Of a DNA stretch of 64,000 nt, positions 46,565 to 58,514 are shown piece by piece. Origin of the DNA: Prunus persica. Taxonomy: Eukaryota; Streptophyta; Magnoliopsida; Rosales; Rosaceae. Position numbers and translations under genes: made by a program. The stretch covers positions 26,415,643-26,479,642 of the forward strand of contig NC_034009.1 of assembly GCF_000346465.2 (NCBI RefSeq), written 5' to 3'. The stretch's first letter is position 1; each line of letters opens with the position of its first letter. A model generated the notes under the pieces. That model made no database searches and was not told the origin of the DNA. It saw nothing but the letters and a program-made list of their open reading frames with translations.

Positions 46565-46855
46565 TCTATATATATAAAGCAAAAGGTAAAGAATAGTAAA
46601 ACATTTAAAATACAAGAAAATGTCATTGGTTAATGCAAATATTAAGAATTGAAATTATTAATTAAATGAGGATAATATGGTAAATTCACACTTTTTCATA
46701 TTTAAAAAAATTAAAATTAAAAGAAAAATAAGATAATCGATTCTATTTTTATGGAACACAACTACCCATTATATTCTTTAATTCTAAAATCAATTTAAGT
46801 TTTTTTTAAAAAAAATCCTTTCGTAGGCGCGGAAGCGCGCGTGTAGAGAGACTAG
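46565..46855 (+). mobile_element. small non-autonomous Helitron, copy H2
   Basis: TCTATATATATAAAGCAAAA start; hairpin GGCGCGGAAGCGCGC, then CTAG end followed by T. Same family as H1, opposite orientation, in the flank of BURP copy 4. Confidence 0.88.
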
Positions 46856-47140
46856 TATATATAAAGCAAAAGTCAGAGAATAGTTAAACATTCAAAATAC
46901 CATAAAATGCACTTGGTTAATTCAAACATTAAGAATTAAAATTATTAATTAAATTATGATAATATGGTAAATTCACATTTTTTTCATATAAAAAAATTAA
47001 AATTAAAAAAAAATCAGATGATAGGTCATACTTTTATGGAACATAACTACCTATATTATATTTTCTTAATTCTAAAAATAAAATAAAAAGAAAAAAAGAA
47101 AACCAATTGACACATACGTGAGCGTGTGTCAAGGGACTAG
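46856..47140 (+). mobile_element. small non-autonomous Helitron, copy H3, abutting H2
   Basis: Begins directly after the CTAG of H2 as TATATATAAAGCAAAAG, lacking the first TC, and ends with a weaker hairpin (ACGTGAGCGTGTG) and CTAG. Downstream the native BURP flank (TTTTTAATTAATCATATTAA) resumes. More diverged than H2. Confidence 0.82.
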
Positions 47141-47309
47141 TTTTTAATTAATCATATTAAGTATGTAATAAGCCCTTTTTTTTTTTTGCTTTCTACATTT
47201 GGAATATTATTAATTATGATACATGATCCTTAGTACATGTAACATGTTTATGGTTCTTCCCCAACAATGTGTTTAAGATATATATATATATATATTATTG
47301 TTGTGTTTA

Positions 47310-47584
47310 TCTATATATATAAAGCAAAAGGTCAAGAATGGTGAAACATTCAAAATACCAGAAAATGTCATTGGTTATTCCAAACATTAAGAATTGAAAT
47401 TATTAATTAAATGAGGATAATATTGTAAATTCACACTTTTTCATATTTAAAAAAATTAAAATTAAAAGAAAAAGTAGATAATGGATTCTATTTAAAATAG
47501 AACACAATTACTCATTATCTTTTTTAATTCTAAAATAAATTTAAATTCCTTTCGCAGGTGCAGAAGCGCATGCGGAGATGCTAG
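47310..47584 (+). mobile_element. small non-autonomous Helitron, copy H4
   Basis: Starts TCTATATATATAAAGC and ends GCAGAAGCGCATGCGGAGATG then CTAG. Without it the flanks join as GTTTA|TGTTAAATAATTTAG; the last part matches the gene 1 flank at 43299-43315, again an A|T insertion. Confidence 0.87.
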
Positions 47585-47640
47585 TGTTAAATAATTTAGA
47601 ATTTTTTGGTGAGTTGTCCATTTTAATTAGAAGTACGACT

Positions 47641-49885
47641 AAATTCCGCATGAAAAAACAAAAAAGCAAAAGTATCAGAAACAACATAAAAACGTTGAGA
47701 AAATTTCAAAAATAAAATGTTAATGATCATGGCATATGTGTTCAAATTTCTTCTCCTCCAATATAATTCGTATAATAATCATCTCTAACTCTACGTAGGT
47801 ACATACAAACATAAGGCGATGGGCAATTTGGCAATGTTGCTAAAAGATGAGGTGGTCCAAGGGGCCACACGGTTTCTACGGGTGTTGTGTAATGTGGTGG
47901 GAATTAGAAAATGCCATGACCCATGACTCATGAGGGCCAGCTGTAGTTGGTGTTCTTATTTTTGTTTATGGGAAAAAAAAGAGTCCATATTCCTGGACCT
48001 TCACAATTTAACCCCCAACAATTTACAGGATATGTGGCAAAGTTTTTGGCTTTTCGATGCCACCCAACACAAGGTTTTGTTTTATATAACATATCCTTTT
48101 CATTTTTCGGCCTTGGTAATTATGATTAATGATATTTTTATATATATTATACAAACGATATTGGGAATTTGGGGATTTGGATATATGAGTTATGGCGTAA
48201 ATACAACTGTTCTCAATCACTTGTGTTATAAACCGCTTGCATAATATAATTATGATAAATAATGTATGTTTGAAAATTTTTTTTTAAAAAAAACATACAT
48301 ATATATGACTTGAAATCCAAGCTAACAAAGAAAGCAAACATGATGGTGCCAACTAGGGAAGGCTGCAAACAAACCCAACTTGTGGGCGTGCGTGATTGTA
48401 TGTTTAACTATTCTTTAATGTTTCTTTTTGAACTTTTGGAAGAGGTTCATTACATATTTTGTTTTATGCTTTGTCAGGGTGTTTTGTATAAAATCAATGA
48501 AAGAATAATGAAGATATTATATTGCCTACCATAATAAAGTGATAGGGAAATGAAATGAAATGAAAGCAAGTTTTTTTTCTTCTTTTTCAATCTGGAATTA
48601 TATCTAATTTCTAAACTAAAGGATACAAGGCTAATTATTAGTAATATATTAATTATAGGATGAACCCTTTTGTGTATTGAGTCATTGATCCACTTGAAAT
48701 TAGGTTTGAATATTGGCTTAATGTTGACGTTGATGCACAACAACTATCATGGAAAGCGAAAGTATATGGCAGATACTATGATCAAGGTTTAAATTCAAAC
48801 GCTATTCAGTAAGTAAGTTAATATAATATTAAGCGAATACGCGTATGGATTTATTCCACAAATATCATCTCATGATTAAGATCGTTCATTTTTCAAGTCA
48901 ACATTCAAGAATCAGCCTTGCTTTTCAAGCGTATGACATAGATGGCTCTTCCTACTCTGTACTGATCTTCTCATTGAGGTCAACTTATAATGCTACACTT
49001 GTTACAAATAATGTTAATAATAATTCATAAGTGAAGCTAGTCTATAATTAATGGACCATTCAAAAGGACCTCTTCCTTTTAACTCCTCCACGACAGATAG
49101 ATACAGATTTGTCACACTGCAGGGGAGACATTTGTTTTTATGAAATGTAAATTATAAGAGTACTTTTCTTTCAAGTTTCAACCAAACAAGTACCAATGTC
49201 CTAAATACCAATAATATTTCATCTCGGTCGGCAAGATTGATCTGATAGAAAAGTAATATAACCTAGATTTCACTTGGACATTTTGATTAAGCTTAAACAT
49301 CTTCGTTTTTCTGTATTTCGGATCCATGCGAAAAAATTGCCCTTTTGCTCTCGAGTTCGATTAAGTTAGTTAGATGGGAGCTTTAAAGGAAGAGGTTGGG
49401 ATTTTCTCAACTTCCGAGTTGGATATATAGGAGGACCACAGACCAGACAAACCAAGACCATCCCTAGTTGCCATAAATTTGGTAGCTACGAAACAGAGCA
49501 GCCGTTTAGAAAGCCCCTATGCTTGGGGAAGCTCTACATTTGCTTTCCCAACATATCATTAAACATATGCCCAAATTTTGGACATTGATCAATCAGACCA
49601 ACCACTCTCTGCAATATCATAAATTTCACAAGGCTGAAAAATCCCATTTCACTATTTTTTTCCACTTTTTCCCTCTCTTTTTTATTTGACTTGCTGAATC
49701 TTCCAACTGGTATTATCAATTATGACTCTGTTTTCTTGTGTAGGTCTGCTGAAAAACACAAAAAACAGAGGGAAGTTAATGAAATTCAAGAGTGAGTGAG
49801 ACAAAATATCATAATTCAACCCCTTTAGGGGGTTCTTCTTCTTCTTCTTGTTCTCATTACATATTGTTGTTGTTCTCATTACATA
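47641..49885. other. intergenic, nothing recognised
   Basis: AT-rich sequence. The frames at 47930-48244 and 48474-48743 are short and low-complexity, with no motif. No RNA gene or transposon ends seen. Confidence 0.45.
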
Positions 49886-49894
49886 TTGTATATG

Positions 49895-50295
49895 CAGAGA
49901 GCTTCTATTGAGGGATCCTTCAAATAAGCTTATTTGAGGGACACCGCTTGTAGGCCCCACTCCGGATTGTATTTCACTAATCCAAACCGTCTATTTTGTA
50001 CATACTCATTCAAAGATCATCTCAACAAAAAATCACTTGAATCCGATATTATTTGACCACTCAATTAAGCTATTGAAATTTTAGCATTTTCTTGAAGCAT
50101 CGTATTCATTGATTTTGTAAGACACAATTGGATGTCGAAATGGTTTTCGATTTGTCTAATTTTTTGTAAGGATGATCTATGAATAAAGACCTAAAAAATA
50201 GATGGTTTGGATCATTGGGAAAAAAATTGTAGGGTACCCTAAGGGGCGTCCCTCAAATAAAATTATTTGAAGGATCCCTCAATAGAAGGAGACTG
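49895..50295. mobile_element. Mutator-like MITE (401 bp) with 9-bp duplication TTGTATATG
   Basis: Terminal inverted repeats CAGAGAGCTTCTATTGAGGG and CAGTCTCCTTCTATTGAGGG are followed inward by ATCCTTCAAATAA on both sides. Perfect 9-bp direct repeats TTGTATATG flank it (49886-49894; 50296-50304). No coding capacity. Confidence 0.85.
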
Positions 50296-51092
50296 TTGTA
50301 TATGAGATATATCGATATATCCAACTGAGGATGAAAAGACAAAATTGCCATTGGATAAGAAAAGCAGAACAGCTGGTGAAGGGGCACTGGGGCAGGGTGA
50401 GAGCGAGAGCACAAGTAGTGTAAAGATGGTGGTGGCTAAAGATCATGTTGGTTGCTGCAACAGGGCTGGGCAAAACTGCTTTAATGGTTTTTCATTCTGA
50501 GTTGTTTTCTTAGGTCAATCTCAGCAGATTCCCAGACCCAGAGAGGATTGAATGCAACTGACTGCATGTTATAGATAGACTTCCATAACTCCTGTCTCTC
50601 TGTGGTGGGTGAGTGATGTAACAAATATATGTTAATAAAAATAAAAAATAAATCAAAATTTCTTCATCAATTTCCTTGTTAAATCTTGGTCCATACACGA
50701 GTTCTTGTACTTCTGTTTTAGCTAGTGAATAACCTGCTCAAAGTCAAAGACAGGCCTAAAATGGTGATATCCAGCACAATTTATGTTTCCAAGTCTTTAG
50801 AATGTTAGTTTGATTGGTGATCAAAAGGGTTGCCAAAGCATGTATAATTTGGTCAACTAAATAAGATTATAAAACACCATTTATGATTAAATAAAGTGCA
50901 AATTGTGCACATCTTATCCAAGAAGAATTGGAGATGAGTAGATGAGCATAGAATATTTAAAAAAGAAATTCTTCCAATACTCTGCTGGTTATTATGTCTA
51001 ATATTCCATGTTGTGCATCTCTGTGTTCCCCATTAATGATTACATATATCTTCTTTTTCCCTTTCTTTCTTTTTTAATGTATTAAAGATAAG

Positions 51093-51480
51093 AAAGAATT
51101 ACAAAGTATATGTTATGAAAACATATTGAATGATATCGGGAGGCTCTCATACCATGAAAAAGTCATCATCTAAATGATATTGGGAGGCTCCCCCTTCTGT
51201 ACAAATATGTCTTTATGAATTAAACATAATAAAGAATTACAAAGTATATGTTATGAAAACATCTTGAATGATATCGGGAGGCTCTCATACTATGAAAAAG
51301 TCATCATCTAAATGATATTGGGAGGCTCCCCCTTCTTTACAAATATGTCTTTATGAATTAAACATAATAAAGAATTACAAAGTATATATTATCAAAACAT
51401 CTTGAATGATATCCGGAGCCTCTCATACCATGAAAAAGTTATCATCAAAATGATATTGGGAGGCTCTCTCTTCTTTACAA
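51093..51480. repeat. tandem array with a 138-bp unit, about 2.8 copies
   Basis: AAAGAATTACAAAGTATATG starts units at 51093, 51231 and 51369. Each contains GGGAGGCTC twice, in TGATATCGGGAGGCTCTCAT and TGATATTGGGAGGCTCCCCC, so each unit is itself an internal half-duplication. Confidence 0.9.
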
Positions 51481-52861
51481 ACATGTCATCAGCCCGGTAA
51501 GCACCGACTAGTATGCATGCTATCAAGTTCAAATTCGAAAGGAGAATGAATACCATTTCAACCCCGATTCCAAATAGTTTAGATCCCGTTTGATGCCCCT
51601 TGGTTGATCTACTGCTTCGTTCAATGATTTTGCCCATGGCATGCTCTTCACTTCTGTAATGCTTTACTCTTTATACTTTGAAACTTTTTGGAACAGTTTG
51701 GTCAGGAATCTATACGTTTAACTTAGATTGTTACTGTCTGTTTGGGTATTTGTGGTTGCCATGCATGAAGACAACTTGCATAAAGGGAAAGCAACAAAAT
51801 GAAAAATGAAAAAATGATTGTTATCTTTAAATAAGATTACGAACTTTTAATTGAACTCTGGTGTTAGATTAAGCATTGATTTTAGTCATTTATCAAGTTT
51901 TTTTAAAATATAATATTGTAGGTACGTTGTATGTACAATCATAATGATGCACCTAATCAAAATCAAAATCCAATATATCCACTTGGACTCATTTAAATAA
52001 AACATTATGAAAATCCAAATTCCCGTTATTTTCTCTTGGATCATTACTTAAACTAACGAGTCCGAACAAGCCCATAGTTCGTCGTTTTGCAAGCCCACCT
52101 TTGAGATACGGCCCGTGCTGTCCAGCTCTTAATTGTCTCTGTTTTACACTGTGAAGTTTGAACAAAGCAACAACTATTTTGAGCCTGCAAGGAATCTTGA
52201 GAGAGGAGTCTTTTTTGGGAAATTTTATTGAAGCAAAGAGTACAAAATAGGGAAATCTTTGGACTGTCTTTTCTTTTAATACAAGCGATAGTACAAGGGG
52301 AAGGAGGCTTTCGACACACATTGACACTACTACAGTATTATGAGAATTCATACCTGAGAGCACGAGTCTGCAAATTAATGCCATTTTTTCATTAAACTAG
52401 ACCCTATTGACCTTTGGACTATTTTTATAAATTTGAGGTTCAAAGTAAATACCAAGAGATAAAAAGGTAAGTCGAATTTGTTCATGTGCCAGCATTATTT
52501 TGTGAATCACCCTAAGTGTAGAATTTGAATTTTTGTGCATTATCAATATCTTTATTTGTATATCTAGCTGCAAGATTAACCATTAAATGTCTGAGATTAT
52601 AATCTTAACATTACAGCCAAATGCAAAATTATATTCTTCGTCTCTACAATTTGAGAAATAAATTGTACGCTTACCTTTTGGATCAACCTAAATTATTCAG
52701 GGAGATCTTAAACCATGTACGAAAACTTCCAATAAAATAAAAAAGTGCATTCATGCTTGATTTCCTGTTATTAGTGCTTAGCTTTGATCACAAGCATAAT
52801 ATCAAAATATATAATAAGTATAGAATCTAGTTTCTTCCTGCAAAATTTATCCTCGAAGCCA
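51481..52861. other. intergenic, upstream region of BURP gene 2
   Basis: No gene recognised. The minus-strand frames at 51989-52384 have no recognisable domain. AT-rich near the promoter. Confidence 0.45.
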
Positions 52862-52868
52862 TATAAAT
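52862..52868 (+). promoter_or_regulatory. TATA box of BURP gene 2
   Basis: TATAAAT lies 113 bp before ATG 52975, as in gene 1; both are followed by a similar sequence (AATACAC, CCAAAGAATCCACCAACC). Confidence 0.7.
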
Positions 52869-52974
52869 ACACTCTGAAAACCCCCCAAAGAATCCACCAA
52901 CCTTTTCAACCCTAGCTCTCTCGCTTAGGTTGCCCAGAGCTCAAGAAATATATCAAAAAACAAGAGGGAAAATT

Positions 52975-55137
52975 ATGGAGCAGCACAATCAACAAACCCT
53001 AGTGACTCCTCTAGTCTCTCTGTTCTTCATCTTGTTATCATCTCTAAATGTAAGCCATCTCATATTCTCAATTCAGATAATACTTTTTCTTTTTTGTTGG
53101 TGTTGTTTCTTAGAGAAGATTGGGTTGTTATTCGCATGGTGGGCATGTTCTTTGCACCAAAGTTCGAATTTTCTCTCCGTAGATTAAATTAATTTAAAAT
53201 ACTTTAAAAGGTTTTATTTTTTATTTTTGTATGAATTGTTAATCTTATATTACGCATTTATTTTATTTTATTTTAGTTGTATCATTGAATTCATTCTTTG
53301 ATTCGTATTTTATTCATCCTTTCACAAACAACGTTATGTCCAAATCCAGGTTACTTTCGCGACGGCCAGCTCAGGGGAAAGCCCATTTACGCCCAAGGCC
53401 CATCTGATTCGGTACTGGAACAAAGCGGTCCAAAACGACGCACAGAAACCATCGTTTCTGCTCTCAAAGGCCTCGCCATTGACCGCAGTCGACTCGGCGG
53501 CTTTTGCACAACTCGCAGCTCAGAACGCTCTCTCGACTCGGCTGCAGGAGTTCTGTTCTTCCGCCAACCTCCTCTGCTTCCCTGATGTGGGCCAGAGCCT
53601 CGAAAATCATGACGGCGACACGAACTTCACCGCCTACTCGACCAAGAACTTCACAAACTACGGGACGGCTCGATGGGCAGGAGTCGACTCGTTCAAGAAC
53701 TACTCAGTCGGCGACACTTCGCAAGTCGACTCATTCAGGCGTTACAGCCGCGACTCAGTCAACCACACGGATGATTTCAACAGCTACGGCCCGGAAGCCA
53801 ACCTGGTGGACCAGAGCTTCAACAGCTACGCCACCGGAGCCATAGCAGGAACTGGGGAGTTCAAAAACTACGCCGACTCGGTGAACGTTCCCAACCTCCG
53901 ATTCAACTCGTACTCGGATGATTCCACAGGGCGGGCCCACGCCTTCACTGCCTACAGTGAGAACGCCAACGCCGGCGACCAATCATTTACAAGCTACTCC
54001 AAACACGGAAACGGGGCCCCGAACGAGTTCACAGGCTACGGCACGGACGCAAATTCCGTCGGATCCGGGTTCACGGGTTACAGCGAGGCGGTGAATGGCG
54101 CCGATGACAAGTTCAATAATTACGGAAACGACCAGAACAATCCGCAGAACAAGTTCAAGAGCTATGGCGACAGCAGCAATGCGGCAGTGGAGACTTTCAC
54201 CAGCTACAGAGACAGTGCCAACGTGGGTGACGACTCGTTTCAGTCGTACGCCAAGAACTCCGACGGCGAGAAGGTCAATTTCGTCAATTACGGCAAGTCG
54301 TTCGAAGTCGGGTCGGATAAGTTTACCGGGTACGGTAAGGGTGCCCGTGGAGAGTCTGTCGGGTTCAAGATCTACGGTGTGAACAATTCTTTCTCAGACT
54401 ACGCAAAGAATGAGAGCATAACGTTCAAAGGCTACACAAAACTCAGTGGCAGTTTGGTAAAAAGGAGGGTTGAGCCGGGCAAATTCTTCCGGGAGTCCAT
54501 GCTCAAGAAGGGGATAGTGATGCCCATGCCTAACATCCAAGATAAGATGCCCAAAAGGTCGTTTTTGCCCCAGTTCATTTCTTCAAAATTACCTTTTGCC
54601 ACTTCCAAAATTTACGAGCTCAAGCGAATTTTCCAGGCGCCTGATAACTCCACCATGGAGAAGATCATGCTGGACGCCTTGGAAGAATGCGAGAGAGCTC
54701 CGAGCGCTGGCGAGACAAAACGCTGCGTTGCGTCGGCTGAGGATATGATCGACTTTGCAACCTCAGTTCTAGGCACAAACGTCGTCGTTCGCACCACGGA
54801 CAACGTCAACGGATCAAGCCACGAAGTTTTGATTGGATCGGTCAAAGGAATCAACGGCGGAAATGTCACGAAGTCTGTGTCTTGCCATCAGAGCTTGTTT
54901 CCTTACCTATTGTATTACTGCCACTCTGTTCCTAAAGTTCGGGTTTACGAAGCAGATCTCTTGGACCCGATTTCCAAGGCGAAGATTAATCATGGAGTTG
55001 CCATCTGTCATTTAGACACGTCAGCTTGGAGTCCAACTCATGGGGCTTTTGTTGCTTTGGGTTCAGGTCCCGGTCGGATTGAGGTCTGCCACTGGATTTT
55101 CCAAAATGATATGACTTGGGCTGTGGCTGACAGATGA
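52975..55137 (+). CDS. BURP-domain protein 2, polygalacturonase-1 beta subunit type (2 exons, 620 aa)
   Basis: Exons 52975-53049 and 53350-55137. The signal peptide reads LVTPLVSLFFILLSSLN; the acceptor joins it to VTFATASSGESPFTPKAHLI. Same build as gene 1: FLLSKASPLTAVDSAAFAQL, about two dozen F-x-x-Y repeats (FTNYG, FNSYA, FTGYG, FKNYA), then VEPGKFFRESMLKKGIVMPM and a complete BURP domain (CHQSLFPYLLYYCH ... AICHLD ... EVCHWIFQNDMTW). It differs by a shorter linker before SLVKR and ends AVADR. It is a tandem paralogue of 40961-43013 in the same orientation, 12 kb apart. Both look functional; different promoters suggest separate expression. Confidence 0.96.
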
Positions 55138-55849
55138 TGATGCATGGATGCCTTTTTTTATAGTGATTTTGGGTAGATTTAGGTGATTTAGGTTCGAGCC
55201 TCTGGCTAACCTCCATTTAATTTCATTTTTAATCAATTATTTTTTTAATTAAGCATTAAGTAATCACCATATTGTCATAATGAATTGAGCTGTGAACATT
55301 TGCAATTATCACAAGTGAATGAAATATTGAACACCAATATTCAAGCTGCGGAATTCATGGACACAAAGAGACTGAACTCAAAAGGGTTTTTGCAGAAGAT
55401 GAAGAAAATTGTAGGGTTCGTCTCGCACAGTTAGCCGCCAACCATGTCTATTTTCCTGTTTCCCAAAGCTCAAAGCTTTCTTTGTTCCTTCCTGGACTGG
55501 AAGTCAGGAACCGATTTCCCAGACAAATGAAACTTTGTGGGCTGAGTCTAACAACATATATGGATCAAAAGCCTGTTTTAGCCCAACAAAGAACTGAGAA
55601 ATGGGCTTGTAATGAACCTTCGTAGCTTAAATAATGGCCCAAAATTGGAACTTCAAAACTGCAATGAAACGCAGAATCTTCGTGGAGAAAAAAATTATAT
55701 AAAAAAAGAGAGAGAGAGAGAGATACACAATATAATTTGGATTAAATGAAACTTGTTACAGGTTATGTTATAGGAATTTAACCCAAGACATAGGTTACAA
55801 TGGTAGTGGTTATCCAACTCATGCATTTAATAAAGATAAGTGACGCCAA
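55138..55849. other. 3' flank of BURP gene 2
   Basis: Starts with a weakly conserved version of the gene 1 flank (GGTTCGAGCCTCTGGCTAAC). It then holds a (GA)n at 55708-55723 and AAGACATAGGTTACAATGG at 55786, which recurs at 56924. No coding content seen. Confidence 0.5.
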
Positions 55850-56750
55850 TCAATGGCGGATTCAGGAATTTTTATAGGAGTAGGTTAAAATTTTTTTAAT
55901 TATAGAGGAGATATATTATAAGACTTTTTTCTCTTGAAACAAAAATGTAAATACAATTTTATAAATCAAACAAAGCCACAATACAAGCAAATATAACACA
56001 AAGAAGTACAAAATATAAATAAATACCAAACAATCTCAAAAAAAACGTTCTCGTACAAAACTATCATTATCAACAAATCTTAAAACAATGGTCATTTGCT
56101 CTATACTAGATGCATCTTTTGCTTTATCAACAAGATACAATAAGTTGATTCCCCAAAAATACTAGACGTTAAAAATCATATATGCTAATTAATAATTCAA
56201 GTTGCAAAAATAAAACATATATCAACAATCTCCAAAAGTTTTTACTCAAACCCTAAATCATAAAAACTTAACAACAACAATTAAAATTGAAATTGAATAT
56301 ATATATATATATATTTAAAAACTTACCAATTTTGAGGAGGAGAGCTATTTCCTCTAGGATCTCAAGGTTCAAATATGGCGTTTTGGATGGCTAGAAGAAA
56401 TTTTTTTATGTTTGCTCTATGTGGGCGTAGCACAATATCAGTACGATTAGAATAGCTCAAGTTGATAGAGCCTTAGCGTGAGTTCTGCTTCTAATCAAAT
56501 TTATATATGTTTGGATTGGATTGACGTTTATTATTTCCTATATACTTCAAGAGTGGACTTATTTTAAATAGAGGACTGAGCTATTACTAATTTATTAAAA
56601 AAAGAAAAACAATGCATGTGTGGGCTATATTTATTTGGTGCAATAGGCTAATATTTATTTGAGTAGGAATAAATAATAAGACCATGTTTAATATTTCATA
56701 AATGTTCCCCTAGGCTGGAGCCCACTCCAACCTAGCCTTAGGTCTGCCTT
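55850..56750. mobile_element. non-autonomous DNA transposon (about 0.9 kb) with 9-bp duplication TGACGCCAA
   Basis: Direct repeats TGACGCCAA at 55841-55849 and 56751-56759 flank a block starting TCAATGGCGGATTCAGG and ending CCTTAGGTCTGCCTTT, whose complement AAAGGCAGACCTAAGG is a weak inverted repeat of the start. A 9-bp duplication favours a Mutator-type origin. No coding capacity. Confidence 0.65.
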
Positions 56751-56751
56751 T

Positions 56752-56890
56752 GACGCCAACGGATTTAACCAAGTGGAAAGGGGTTTTAATTTGCATATTA
56801 ATGGTCTCGTATTCAAACCCTCATGACACCTTGGTGTGTGTGTAAAAAACCTCATTCTCCTTATAATTTAGACTATCACTTGTATTTATA

Positions 56891-56921
<31 letters not shown>

Positions 56922-56925
56922 GAGA
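56752..56925 (+). mobile_element. SINE-like element, copy 1
   Basis: GGATTTAACCAAGTGG (box A-like), then GTATTCAAACCCTCATGACA (box B-like), CTTGGTGTGTGTGTAAAAAA and a (TAAA)n tail. A shorter relative lies at 57115-57225. Pol III derivation is inferred. Confidence 0.55.
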
Positions 56926-57114
56926 CATAGGTTACAATGGTTGTGGTTAACTCATGCATTTAAAAAAAAAATTATATTAGCTAATTATCATGTCTCGCGT
57001 GATAATCTATTCTTTGAAATGTTAACCCTAAATTATTAAATAAATTCCAATTAGCACAAAGCATTAACAATAAACCATTAAAGAAGAAGCAATTAGCATG
57101 TCTTGTGGATAGTT

Positions 57115-57225
57115 TAGTATCAAAAGTGCCCTAGTGGACAATGATCTTGACTTGCATATCATGTTCGAACCTCCATGGCACTTTGGTAGTGTGTGTGAAA
57201 AACACATGTTAATATAAACCATTAG
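57115..57225 (+). mobile_element. SINE-like element, copy 2 (partial)
   Basis: GACTTGCATATCATGTTCGAACCTCC, then GGCACTTTGGTAGTGTGTGTG, parallels copy 1 across the box B region and the GTGTGTG block. The tail is truncated. Confidence 0.5.
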
Positions 57226-57382
57226 AAAATTTTAAAATTGTAAGGGATTTGTAGCTCAAATGGTTGAGAGTATTTGAGTATACAATAATGTGTTATGTTC
57301 GATTCCCCCTTCCCCCAATATTGTTAGTATTCATAAATTAAATTAACATGACTTATCCAAATAATAAAAATTTCAAAATTTA

Positions 57383-57671
57383 TCTATCTATATATATATA
57401 TATATAGCAAAAGGCAGAGAATGATGAAACATTCAAAATACCAGAAAATGCCATTGGTTAATGCAAACATTAAGAATTGAAATTATTAATTAAATGAGGA
57501 TAATATGGTAAATTCGCAATTTCATATTTAAAAAAATAAAAATTAAAAGAAAAATAAGATAATTTATTCCATTTTTATGGAACACAACCAACCATTATCT
57601 TTTTTAATTCTAAAATAAATTTTCTTAAAACAAGGCTCTTGTAGGCGTTGAAGCGCGTGCGGAAATGCTAG
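57383..57671 (+). mobile_element. small non-autonomous Helitron, copy H5
   Basis: Starts TCTATCTATATATATATATA then GCAAAAGGCAGAGAATG; ends GTTGAAGCGCGTGCGGAAATG and CTAG. Same family as H1-H4, 10 kb away, so the family has transposed beyond the BURP array. Confidence 0.83.
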
Positions 57672-58514
57672 TATATACTAAAGCGCAATCCAACTAGACA
57701 CTGTTATAATGACAAAAATGTCCGCTTTTCCCTTTTGTTTTCCCAGCCACATAGTGGAAAGTTAGAATTGCCCTCCACTAAACCCTTTCTAACGTTCCTT
57801 TTTTGCCCCTCTCTCTTCGGATCTTAATGCTCCCGACTGTCAGTTGGGAGATCCCACGGTTCTTTTGATCTTCGTCTCGTCCATTTGTCTGTTGGTTGAG
57901 AGATTTGTCATCGTTTCTACAGCCTTCATTTGGCTACGAGTTCTTGCATCGTTTGTCTTCAGGTATGCATCCCGTCACCTTTTTAGCGCATCTTTTCATC
58001 TTCGTCTTATCAAAACAGACATATATTGAGTATTGAAATTCTTTGAGTTTAGCATTGAGTCTGCGTTTTTGGTGGTGTAGGGTTATGAGAGAGAATTTTC
58101 AAATCTTTGATGATAACTACCATGCAAAAGATAGTTCTTTTGGGATTTTGATTGTTTAAGGTGACTTTTGATAAGGTAACTTTTGATTGTTTAGGCAGGT
58201 TAAAATTTTTTTATTTATAAAAAGATTAATATTTGAATTGTTAGTTATATTTATAATAGAAAATTAGTTAAATACTCATTCCTAGACATAAAACTATAAA
58301 AATACTCTATACTATTTAATGTATATAAACACACCCAAAATAAACCCAAAAATCGATAGCTGTATATTTTTTAATTTAATTATTAAGATGAAATACCTTT
58401 ATTACCCTTTTAACATAAAATTGGAATTCTAATCAACACCAGATGAGAACCCAGTTCACGACCTCCAGTCTCTCATCTTCATCTTCAACCCCAATTTTCA
58501 GTTTTTGTTCAACC

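Larger units (their letters stand above)
42785..47640 (+). repeat. tandem array of a BURP 3'-end module (four units, about 580 bp before insertions)
   Basis: Units begin at about 42785, 43366, 45335 and 46205. Each contains the last part of the BURP coding region plus the same 3' flank (GTTAGTTCATTTTTAATTAA, TGATATATGATCC, TTTTAATTAGAAATACGA). The first unit is the functional end of gene 1. Insertions lengthen the others. The array ends near 47640, where the shared flank stops. Confidence 0.88.

Noticed and set aside
47930..48244. 104-codon frame downstream of the BURP array
   Set aside because: No recognisable motif, AT-driven composition, no promoter or neighbour support.
51989..52384. 131-codon minus-strand frame
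   Set aside because: No domain recognised, and an overlapping frame in another register looks equally plausible.
57243..57312. tRNA gene (GTAGCTCAAATGGTTGAGAG ... GTTCGATTCCCC)
   Set aside because: Box A and B resemble tRNA, but acceptor and anticodon stems do not pair by eye; more likely an old tRNA or SINE relic.
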